From Plasmodium malariae (taxonomy: Eukaryota; Apicomplexa; Aconoidasida; Haemosporida; Plasmodiidae), in contig NC_041775.1 in NCBI RefSeq assembly GCF_900090045.1, positions 1,215,501 to 1,279,500 on the forward strand: 64,000 nt of DNA, in the 5' to 3' direction. A program made the position numbers and the translations under genes. The stretch's first letter is position 1, and the number at the start of each line of letters is the position of its first letter. The notes beneath the pieces are model-generated. The model was given only the letters and a program-made list of their open reading frames with translations. It was not told the origin of the DNA and did no database searches. Of this stretch, positions 12,171 through 22,695 are shown one piece after another.

Positions 12171-14771
12171 TATATAGTTACTTTATTATAATATATTTAA
12201 TAAAGATAATAATATATAAGAATGAAATTTCGCAATATACATGTAATACCGGCATATCTTAATAGTCTATGATACATTAAAAAATATATTGCTGAAAACA
12301 TTTAATAGTCAGTTAATTTTATATAAGGTATTAAAATATTACAAATATCATTATGCTTATTTTTAGTAATGCATATAAAATAAAGTTAGATATTGCATTA
12401 GATACATCTAAAAAATGCGGATACCTTGTTGTATATAATATATATAACAAATCATGTTAATAATGTACTTACTAAAACATGAAAAAATACATATTTTATT
12501 TATAATAAGCATTAATTTTTTATTTTATCATCATTATTTCAGAAAATTATAATTTTCAATTAAACTCATAGCATTATTCCTAAATGTAAATTTTCCAATT
12601 GTATCTATTTAAATGTTTTTTTTTTTTAATTAAATATATATATATATATGATAAATTTAACGAAAGGGAAAAAGAAATAAAAACAGTAATTCGTGAGAAA
12701 AATACATGATTATCAGCATAATCGAAATTTATATTTACATTTGTTTAAATATATCAGGAATGTATGTACATATTCATTTTTTTTACCATTTTATTTTATA
12801 ACAGATATTTGCTTAGTTTTTATAACACAGAATTAAATCAGGAATTTCGTACGTATACTAATAAAATAGTAAATAAATGTATGATCTAGAATATTGATAT
12901 TGTATTGTAATAATCAATATTAATAATCTCCTACATGAAGCCCTAAAAACAAAAAGAATTGTACTAGTATATCTTGGTAATATTTTTGCCATAATTTGGA
13001 CTATATATTACCCCTTTTAGATACATATGTGTACTATTTACAGATAACAATATAATTTTATAATATTTATAACATTTAATATTGAAAAAAAGAAAAAAAA
13101 AATTGTAAAACCTATTAAAAATTTTCTTAGAAATAGATTGATACTTTTATGAGCATTTATCCAAATATTAATTTTAATTTATCTAAATTGAACAACATAT
13201 TTTCAAAACAATAAAATAATTATTCCTTTTTATTGTCTACTATATACTTTTCTAAATATGCAAATCATGTAATGAATTAAAAAATTATTAGTTTTAATTT
13301 TTTGGTTAAATTATAACTTACAAAAGTTCTTTTTAAAAAATGATAGAACATTAAAATGTGAAATTCTCGTAAATAAATTAGACCACACGTTTTATGATAT
13401 ATCTGTTTGTGATTAATCACTAAATGCAAAATATAATTTAAGACTTTAATTATTATATATCATAACATTTAAAATTATTAAAAACATGATAGCACTATTA
13501 TGATATAATATGTGAATACAAATAATTTTTTACTTAAGTTTATGTTATTAAAATGAGAAAGAATATAATTTCAGAAAATTCTTAATCATTAATATAATAT
13601 TATATAAATTCACATATTTAAGATCATATTACTGATGCGGTAAAAATATGTATAGAGCAAAAATACTAAGTACTGAGAATTTGCAAATGTTTATTTATGT
13701 GTAATAGTGTTATGTAAAAAAACGTATATATCTTTAAAGTGCATTAACGCATTATTCAGTAGTTAATTGAATTCCATTATAAATTTATTATTTACTTTTA
13801 TTAAGTAGTTATTGTTTAAGTTTGGAACAAATGCGTAATTGTTTTATGATACATACTAGTATAAGATTAAGATTAATTAAAAAAAGTATTAGCTAGATTT
13901 TGCTAATAAAATATATATATAATATCTTTTTATTATATATACGTTATTTTTTAAAAAAAGCATTAATTCCCATAACTATAAATTTTATAAAATACAATGA
14001 TAATTTTGTTTTGAGCTCTTCATTTAAATATTATATATTCTGAAATTGAAATTAAGCAATTAGTAATGCATTCTTCAAAGCAAAAAATATTGGTACATAA
14101 GGATTATTGTATTAATGTACCAGGCGAATTAAACTATATATATGTTATAAAGATATTTAAAGTATATATATTTTTTATTATATAATTTCTATAAAACTTT
14201 TTTTTTAGTATAAATATTATGTTGTCTTTTAAATAAAAAAGTGTTTGTGTCAAGGGTACAAAATTCTTTTCGTTACTATAAATTTAAAACAAGACGCATT
14301 TAGTATTAATTTAACACTAATAATACATTGTTTTAATTACCAAAAAAATTAATCATTTTTCTATGAAAAATATTGCAATATAGGAAGAAGCAATTTTTTT
14401 TTCAAATATGAGTTTTCATACTCCAATAAAATTATATGAATTGTTTTATTATATATTAATTTTTATGCTTAAATATATATTCTTCATAAGAATCTAATTT
14501 AATAAACATATTTATGTTTATATTAGCCCATAATATGTAATTAATATGAATCAATAATTTAAAAGAAAAGTTCATAAATATCAAAATATCCAAATTCAAA
14601 AATAAATGAATAACTTATTTTTTTTTTTCTTCTGTATAAAAAAGATAATTACTAATATATGTATTTATAGAATTATAATAATTATAGGCATATTTTATAA
14701 AAATAAATTCTATAAAAATATTATACATATAAGTTAATGTTGTTAACTTACAGAAAAATGTTTATTTCTAA
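12171..14771. other. Spacer with an orphan fam-type upstream block
   Basis: No gene is visible. At about 12520-12600 there is a copy of the sequence that lies about 0.75 kb upstream of the fam-l/fam-m genes (core AAAATTATAATTTTCA then TTATTCCTAAATG). No fam gene or relic follows it on the minus strand. The remainder is A+T-rich and featureless. Confidence 0.45.
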
Positions 14772-15622
14772 TTAATCATTTAAATCAGCCATTAACTTAA
14801 TTTTTTTATAGTTTTCATTATTTTTTAGGATTTTATATAACGCTATTAGAACTATAACAGACAATATAATAATCAGTGTTACAAATGATATTAGAAAAAA
14901 ATGTTCTTTTGCTCCACCCAAGGCAGTTTCAACTGCAGTCCATGCCCCGCTCAAAAATAATGAATCTTTAATCCAATCTCCTGCAGTTTTCAAGTAGTTA
15001 AATGCTTGTAATATTGGTAATCCTATTCCCAAAAAGAAGAAAAGGGAAAATATACTAACTCCAAATCCATAATTCTTAAATTTTATTTTTTTTAAAGCTA
15101 TATTACAAATTCTTCTCTTTTTTTCAAGAAAATCATCATAGTCCTTTTTTTTAACTAATTTTCTTTCAAAATGGAAGTGTTTACCGTCAAACATACTATT
15201 ATTATAATCTATAACTTCTGTATAGTATTGCGCCTTATTTAGTGGCCTTCTATTAGAATGTTTGTTTTTTCCTTTTTCCCCCTCTCCATTGAATGGTTTT
15301 TCATCTTTTAAATCTAAAATAATCGAATCCTTATTCTGTTTATATTTTGCTAGTAAACGATAACTTCTTGTATATAATCTTCGACATGGTGTCAAGTCCT
15401 CATCCAATGATATGTTAATAGTACCCTAAAAAAAGTTTATGTTAATATATGTTAATACAATAATAAATATTTTTAAATAATATAAAACACGAAAAATATA
15501 TATTTCACAGAAATACATAAATAATATTATCATACTATATGACAATAAAAATGACATATCCAAATTAAAAGGATAAGCGCAGATAATTTATAAAATAGGA
15601 TGGAATTAATTTTTTGTTGCAT
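14772..15622 (-). CDS. fam-m: fam-m exported transmembrane protein, two exons
   Basis: Exon 1 (15622-15536) encodes MQQKINSILFYKL followed by the hydrophobic SALILLIWICHFYCHI, a signal-like N-terminus that is the hallmark of this family. The donor is GTATGA. Exon 2 (15425-14772) follows TTTTTTTAG and stays in phase, for about 246 residues in total. It carries the export-signal region RSYRLLAKYKQNKDS; the RLLAK core resembles PEXEL (RxLxE/Q/D) but has lysine at the fifth position. Next come NKAQYYTEVIDYNNSMFDGK and KKDYDDFLEKKRRICNIALK, which I recognise as fam-m. Two membrane helices follow: FGVSIFSLFFFLGIGLPILQ and FLISFVTLIIILSVIVLIAL. The protein is expected to be exported into the host red cell. 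Its function is unknown, although published modelling proposed an RH5-like fold for fam-l/fam-m. It forms a same-strand pair with the fam-l gene at 18207-19177. The frame shows no lesion. Confidence 0.9.
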
Positions 15623-16364
15623 TATATAAATAATTAATAAGCAAACATATTAAGGGAAAAATAAATAACAATTTATTTTTCTACTTATAAGGGATGCTAT
15701 ATATAATTAAAAAAAAAACCTTTTTTTTATTACTTCATAAATACTTAATAATATTTATATAATTACGATATATTTTACAGCTTATACAAGAAAAAAACTT
15801 TAAAGATATTTTAAAAATTTTTTAATGTTAATGTTATAAAAAGAAAAGGTAATAAACATTTATTTAAATAAAATAAATTGTGTTTATTTATAAATATTTA
15901 AAAAAGTTTATATAATTATTTACTGTAAATTACTGATTAAATAGATTATGTATTAATCTTATTCAGAATAAACAAAAAAAAAATATACGATTTATTATTA
16001 TACACAAATATTTAGTTTACATACTATGCAGAATGTAGAGAATATACATATTATATATCGCCCTTCATATTAAAAATATATTTGCTAATTTTAAGAATGT
16101 TATCGTATAAATGATTCTAATTTTTTTAAAGATATTTTTTAAAAAGATATTATTCCTAAAATATATTAATTAATGAAATATTATAATAGAGAAAGTAAAT
16201 TTTTTTTTTGTGCAACATGTTGTGTTATACATGGCAATTGCATTACTGCGTAAACATGGATATTATTTTTATAGGCTATAATATAATTTTGAAAAATCTA
16301 ATTTTTAGTATATTATATAATATGTAAAAAAATATATATATTGTAAAGATGAATAAAATCTGAC

Positions 16365-16500
16365 TCTTTATTTTTCTATCATAATTTTTAAAAATTATAA
16401 TTTAAAATTAAGATTAATTTGTAGTGTTATTTCTATAAAAAAAATATTCATATTCATCTAATTTTTTTTGTTTAATTATTAATATATATTTAGAAGAAAT
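16365..16500 (-). promoter_or_regulatory. Conserved upstream block of fam genes (copy 1)
   Basis: This block begins about 0.75 kb upstream of the fam-m ATG at 15622. It shares ordered strings with 19925-20065 and 47640-47760: an AATTATAATTT core followed by AAGTTTAATTTGTA-like and TTATTTCTA-like segments. The spacing from the start codon is similar in all three. It could be a promoter element, an upstream exon or just duplicated flank; the sequence alone does not decide. Confidence 0.4.
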
Positions 16501-17880
16501 ATCAATATAGAATGAAATAAAAAAAGTGTAGTGAATAGTAAAAATAATTTTAAATGTACTACTAATATTCTTATTAGCAATATTTTCAATTTCTGTATGT
16601 AGATATGTCCAAATATATCTGTCTCATTTTCTGTATATTATATGTGGATAGTCACAAAGAAAAAAATATAGATAAGTTATTTCACTTATTAATTGCTTAT
16701 ATTTAAAGAGTATATAAAGGCGATAACCAGAAATTATATTATAATATTCATTTGAATCTATGAAAAATAATATTTAATAATTGAAAACTACTCAATAATA
16801 TGCTGTAGACAGAAACATACAAATTTCATTTATTTAATTAAGCATTTTAAAAAAATTTTAGTAACATTTTGAATGTATTATATTAATACTAAGCAAAAAA
16901 AAATTTTTTAAATATTACATATTTATAAATTATAAATAATAATTTAATTTTCGTTTTTACTTTCTTTTTTTAAAAGTTTGTCAGTACTAGGCTGAACAAA
17001 TTACTAACACTTAATATAAACAACATGTAATTTTGTACATCTTTAAGAAGTTAATAACACACTACAAAACATATTTATAGACAATATAAAAAGTAAAACA
17101 TACAGATAAATATTTATCAATATATTTCTATATTATTAAAAAAAAAAAAATACATTTACTTTCATTACCATTAATAAAAATTATTATTTTTATAAGTATT
17201 AACATGGGTTTAGCAAATATATTATAAAAAAAACTAAAACACAAGAAAAAAACAATTTAAACCGATTATTTTTTAATATATGAATACACTGAATTCGTTA
17301 ATGTAATCTTTTAATAATATAAAATACATATAGTTAATTTAGTTATATATTTACAGTATTATATATATTTAATTCGTTCTTTCAAAATTGAATTAACACC
17401 TCAGCTTAAATGAACAATAAAATAGTACTTGATGTGAACGTTTTAAATTGTTGTAATGATATATAATCCAAAGTCTATTTGACATTTATGAATAATTCAT
17501 ATTTGATGAGGACAATTTTTTTTTTTTCATTTATAAATACCTATACGCAAAAAACGAAATATCTCTTAGATATTTAAATTAATGCACTTTATGATATGTT
17601 CCACATAGTATAAACCCTATATAAAAAATACTAAATTTATTGTAACGTTAAAACATATACATATATATATCAGTTCAACAAAATATATTCGATTCTTTTA
17701 ATTAAATACAAAATAAGGCAAGTTTATTACTAATTTTAAAATAATAATAAATTTTCATGATATTTTCAACAATTTGGACTTTTAGACAATAATATAAAAT
17801 AAAAAAAAAAATCTTTTTGGTTGCATATAGTTATTTTACTTATATAATTCTATATGTTTAGTGTTATTATATATTAATTT

Positions 17881-17883
<3 letters not shown>

Positions 17884-17920
<37 letters not shown>
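17884..17920. repeat. (TA)n dinucleotide tract
   Basis: A nearly perfect AT-dinucleotide run just beyond the 3' end of the fam-l gene. It is a typical Plasmodium microsatellite and probably length-variable. Confidence 0.9.
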
Positions 17921-17922
<2 letters not shown>

Positions 17923-18206
17923 ATGAAATTTTGTTTAAAAAAATGCATATATTAATACATAATATTTAGTCAAGTTGAAATAATTCTTTATGTCACATAT
18001 TAAAAGATATTAAAAAGTTCAAATTCACAAAAAAACTAAGAATATATTTTTTCACTACTATGTATGAAAAATTCCATATATATATAGAGACATATACAAA
18101 ATTAAAGAAATTATGATTATGTTTATTAGTAATAAAAACATTATATTTATTATTATACATTAAGAACTTCTTTACGTATATATATATATATTGCTTAGTA
18201 TGTATC

Positions 18207-19177
18207 TTACCTTTTACTAAACTTAATTTTTTCATATTTTTTAACTTTTTTGTGGTAATAAAAAAGCTTCAATATAAGTGTGAAACCTAATATAATAAAA
18301 GGTATGAAATATATTAGAAGACCAACTAAATGTCCTAGAACTGCACATTTTGGATCACTTACTGAAGATAAGTCTCCCCATAACCATGACATACCATCTT
18401 TTAACTTTTCTAAAAAGTCAGACAATGGTCCACTGGCTAACGCATTTAACTGTGTTTTCAGCCATGAAAATTCCAATAACCACATTTTTTGATATAAGAA
18501 ATGCCATATTATCTCTATCATGGGTAATGCTAGTGACAACAAAAACAATAACGAAGGTAAAGCAAATTGTAGACTGTATTTTCTAATTATTATTTTTTTG
18601 TAAGTCTTATCACTTATTGTCTTGTTGTTTTTAAGAAAATCTATATAATCAAGTTCTTTGAATATTTTTTTTTCAAAATGGGAATATTTCTTTGTTTCAA
18701 ATATGCAAGATTTTTTTTTCTTTGCTTCATTATATTTTTTCGCATTCTTTAATGAAATTCCATTTAACCGATTTTTTTTTTGTGCAGTTTTATCTTCCTT
18801 GATGGATATATATTTTTCTTTCTGTAATGCATTATTCGTTATATTATTTTTTAGCATTAATATACTTGAATTTTTAGCTTGTTTACATATTGCAAGTAAT
18901 CTATAAGTTCTTGTATCTAATTTTCTGTTGAGATTATAGTTATACAAAAAATTGCTAAACACACTCTAAAAAAAGAAAGTATATATATAATATTTAAAGA
19001 ATAGTTAAAATATTACTATATAACAGTAATGATAATGAGAAAATGAGAAAATAAAGATTGTGCTAATATTCTTATGCAATAATGTAATACCACATCATTT
19101 GTAAAGTGGTGCTTCAAAGTTAAAACTATAAAAGCAGAAATTTTAATAACTAAAATTGCCTTAATTTTTTGTTCCAT
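18207..19177 (-). CDS. fam-l: fam-l exported transmembrane protein, two exons
   Basis: Exon 1 (19177-19091) encodes MEQKIKAILVIKISAFIVL and ends FTNDV at a GTATTA donor. Exon 2 (18965-18207) follows TTTTAG, opens SVFSNFLYNYNLNRKL and stays in phase, giving about 281 residues. The PEXEL-like site is TRTYRLLAICKQ, with the fifth position again not acidic or Gln. I recognise SCIFETKKYSHFEKK and KELDYIDFLKNNKTISDKTY as fam-l signatures. There are two membrane segments, FALPSLLFLLSLALPMIEII and LIYFIPFIILGFTLILKLF, and the C-terminus is the characteristic KKVKKYEKIKFSKR. The hydrophobic core of exon 1 is shorter than in the fam-m neighbour, because the usual WIC motif is replaced by LKHH. The protein is probably exported to the red cell; its function is unknown. 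With the fam-m gene about 2.6 kb downstream on the same strand it makes the fam-l/fam-m doublet described for P. malariae. Plus-strand frames inside exon 2 are shadows. Confidence 0.9.
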
Positions 19178-21917
19178 TATATTGATCTTTAATAATCTAA
19201 TGTATTAATTTAGGGAAAAAATAATAATAATATAATATCTTTCTGATGATGATGAATACAATATTTATTTTAAAAAGAATTTTAATTAATTCGTCGTAAA
19301 TACATAATAGAATTTATATAACTATAATGTATTTTACAGTATGTATAATAAGAAATAACTTGTATTTATATTATATATTTTTTATCTTTTATTTTAAAAA
19401 AACTATTTATCATTAAAATGAATTAATTTAAATTCATTGATAACTATTAATTATATATAAATTATTTGTTTAATTTAGAGGAGTAATTAAAAAATTTTCC
19501 TCTTAATTCTTTAACATAAAAGTAAAAAATATATATAACTTTTAACATTTGTGAATATTAGGTTTATATAGAATATGGAATATATAGAATATAAGGAATA
19601 GAGATAATATATTTTTCGATTTAGAAAAACAATAATTAATAATTTTAAGGATTTTTTCCTGTTAATAATTATAATTTTATAAAATTTATATTTTGTAAAA
19701 CAAAGTTATTTTTAATAAAATGTTAATTATTGTAATAATATAAGAACAGTAATATTAAACGAAAAAAAACATTGTGATATGTTAATTTTACCATAGAACC
19801 AGTTATTACTTAAGCACGTTCAATCTTTTATATACTATAATATATATAAATGGTCTAATCTGCGTTATACTACTCTACTATGTAGTATTATATATTTTAG
19901 AGTTAAATATGAACAGATTTTACATTTTTTTACCATAATTTTTGAAAATTATAATTTTTCATTAAGTTTAATTTGTATCATTATTTCTAAATGAAAAATC
20001 TATATATTCACATACGTAATTTATTAATTTTCTTTTATTAATTATGTGCATTCATTAGAAACATTAATATAGTTAAACAAAAAAAATCATATTGTTATAG
20101 TAGAATTACTCCATATATCTATGCATATACATATTCTTTCCAAGGATTAATATATATTAACGAACTTATAGTAATACTTATTATTAACAGAAAAACGTAA
20201 TATATTTTTTTTATTAAAATTCTTATTAGCAACCTTTTTATTTTTCTTATTTTGTATGCCCATATAGGCAATACTTATTTGTTTATGGTTTTAAATACAT
20301 TTTACACAATCAAAAAAAATATATTATATATATATATATATAAATTAATTATTTAATTTATTAAACAATACCTTTTAAAGTTTACGGAGTTTTCATAAAT
20401 AAAACATATAATAATATTATAATAAAATTTTATTTTGATTCTATAAAATAATGAATTTAAAAAATGGAAATTATTGAAACATTTGCATTGAGAGGAACCT
20501 CAAACATTGAACTTTTTCAATTAAACACGGTAAAAAAAATATAACACCTTTTGAAATATTCATTTTTAAATCTATGTAAAAAATAAAATCCATATTACAT
20601 ATTTTTAGGTTATTTATATAAAATTAATTCATTTAGTTAATTTTTATATATTTTTTAAAAATTATTATTATTAATTTAATGAATTTACAAATTTTTAATA
20701 AAAACCGTGCATATATTTATACATATATGTAATTATTTTAACTTTTTATTTAATATATCTATAGACAAGCGAAAAAAATAGAACATGTATATAAATTTTT
20801 GTCTATATATAATTATATTTTTTTTATAAAAGTATACATTTATTTTCATTATATTTTAATGAAAAATTTTATTTTAATATATATATATCGCATATTTTTA
20901 GAAGACTATTATTATGAATTAACAGCGCTGAAAAAAGGAAAGAATTTCAACATATTATATATTCATATATTATTATATATTTAATTATTTTAAAGAATTC
21001 ATTAATTATGTAAAAAACAAGAAATGTATATGATATATTTATTTATAAATTATAAATATAATTTATATTTGATTTATATTTATTCAAATATTAATTTACA
21101 TTTATGCTCAACCATAATATAATAAATGGGAACGAATTTTTATGAAATTATAAAGACATGTATTGTTGTAATTATTAAACTATTATAAATAACCCTTAAC
21201 TATACAGGATGCTATTTTATTATATATTAATAATTACAAATTCGTATATTGTAAATTAAAATAAAGGTCTCTTAAAAAGATTATTATGCTAAAGTTTTAA
21301 TAAACATATCTCATAAAACTTATTTTATAGAATAAATATTATTTTTTCATTATATAAATAAATATATATGTATATATATATATATAATAATGGAACCATA
21401 TAATTGAACACTTCCGTTAAATGAAAAACAAGACTAAATTACTTTTAATTTAAAAATAATAAAGGTCTTATTAAAATTAGATCATTATAAAACGATTCTA
21501 GAATGAAACAGTAAAAAAAAGTGGTAAAATTACACTTCATACTGAATGCAAATTACAATAACTCTATAAGATTATATAAAATTTGCTATTATGCATGTAT
21601 TTTTAACAGACAAATATATATCGTTCATGAAAATCTATACTAATACTCAAATATATATTAAAACATAGTAATTAATTAATCTTGAACAATAGTTTAAAAT
21701 CCAAAATGTAAAACCCTAAAACATTCAATTTAACAAAAATATATTAGAGAATAAATATATACGATTCTTTGTTAAGTATGCCATCTGTATATATGTGAAT
21801 TTGTGCAAATTAAGAAATTATATGTAAGTTTACTAAGAATAAGAGTAAATATATTACAGTCGTTACTTCACATTAATGACTTATATAAAGAAAGAAATAT
21901 TCTTTTTATTTTTATGT
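19178..21917. other. Spacer with an orphan exon-like segment
   Basis: The 5' region of fam-l, with the shared upstream block at about 19925-20065. On the plus strand at 20464-20529 a 22-codon frame (MEIIETFALRGTS, then NIELFQLNT) ends at a GTAAAA donor and stands out by codon use. No second exon could be found, so it is not called as a gene. A frame at 20799-20984 is low-complexity. Confidence 0.45.
19925..20065 (-). promoter_or_regulatory. Conserved upstream block of fam genes (copy 2)
   Basis: It lies about 0.75 kb upstream of the fam-l ATG at 19177. It shares the order AAAATTATAATTTTTC, AAGTTTAATTTGTA and TTATTTCTAAATG with the blocks upstream of the other fam genes. Its role is unknown. 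Confidence 0.45.
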
Positions 21918-22695
21918 CTAATATTTCCTCTTCTTAATTCCTTTATATTTTATAATTTTTATAAGCGTATGAGCAAGTCCTAATATGAATATAACACATA
22001 ATATACAGAATAATATTGAATATGCTTTATCCTCAGTATTTAAAGTTTTATTATCTATAACATCGTTTATGTTCCTTAATGGTAGAATTAATCCCCACGA
22101 GAGTAATATATTAGGCATAAGAATTCGTATTCCGTACTCTTTACATATTGTTTGTTTGTAGTCTTATCACCAATTGATGTTTTTTCCTTAATAATTTCTA
22201 TATAATCAAGATGACTGAATAAAATTCTTTCAAAATCAGATAACGTTTTTCCTTCAAATCCTAAATATTTATGTTTATCATATTGTCTATTGAATTCCTC
22301 TTTATATGATGAACTTCTACATGGTTGTTTGTTTTTTCTATTGTCCCATTTTTCATTGTTAGTTATCCCCTTTTTTAAGTTTGCAATATATGGATCACTT
22401 TTTTCTACATAAGCTGATAACAGTTGATAATTCCTTATACCTAATTTTCTGTCAAGTTTGTACTTTCCCAAATATTTACTAAATGTACTCTAAAAAATAA
22501 GGGTAAAATTATGTTTTTTAAATAAAAACATACTCTAAAAAATTTTATCAATAAAAATAAGTTGACGAAAAAATAAATAATACAAACTTCGTTAAATAAT
22601 GTTGTAATGCTGGGTCATTGTAAAAAAGGCATATCCATGTTGAAAGTAAAAAGATAGAAATTTCAATAAAATAGAGACTTCATTTTGTGCTTCAT
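21918..22695 (-). pseudogene. Broken fam-l-like exported-protein gene
   Basis: The layout matches its intact neighbours but has three lesions. Exon 1 starts at 22695 (MKHKMKSLF) and shifts frame in a four-T run at 22668-22671; the next frame resumes the expected hydrophobic IEISIFLLSTWICLFYND. The donor that is GT in the fam-l gene is GC here, just after the FYND codons. Exon 2 starts at 22489 after TTTTTAG with STFSKYLGKYKLDRKLGIRN. It has QLLSAY at the export-signal position (Gln for the usual Arg) and runs through GFEGKTLSDFERILFSHLDY. It shifts frame near 22158-22164, after GDKT; the second frame then gives YGIRILMPNILLSWGLILPL and a second membrane segment (SILFCILCVIFILGLAHTL), stopping at 21918. 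The coding text is otherwise well preserved, so inactivation looks recent. Single-base assembly errors could explain the shifts but not the donor change and the export-signal change together. Confidence 0.85.

Larger units (their letters stand above)
15623..18206. other. Spacer between fam-m and fam-l, with AT tract
   Basis: This is the 5' region of the fam-m gene. The only features seen are the upstream block near 16365-16500 shared with other fam genes and a long AT-dinucleotide run at 17884-17920. An 80-codon frame at 17993-18235 is low-complexity and overlaps the fam-l terminus; I do not treat it as a gene. Confidence 0.55.

Noticed and set aside
18280..18906. Three plus-strand frames inside fam-l
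   Set aside because: Antisense shadows of the fam-l second exon, which has family motifs and a matching exon 1.
20799..20984. 61-codon plus-strand frame
   Set aside because: Low-complexity Tyr/Ile/Phe text; could not be joined in phase with the exon-like segment at 20464.
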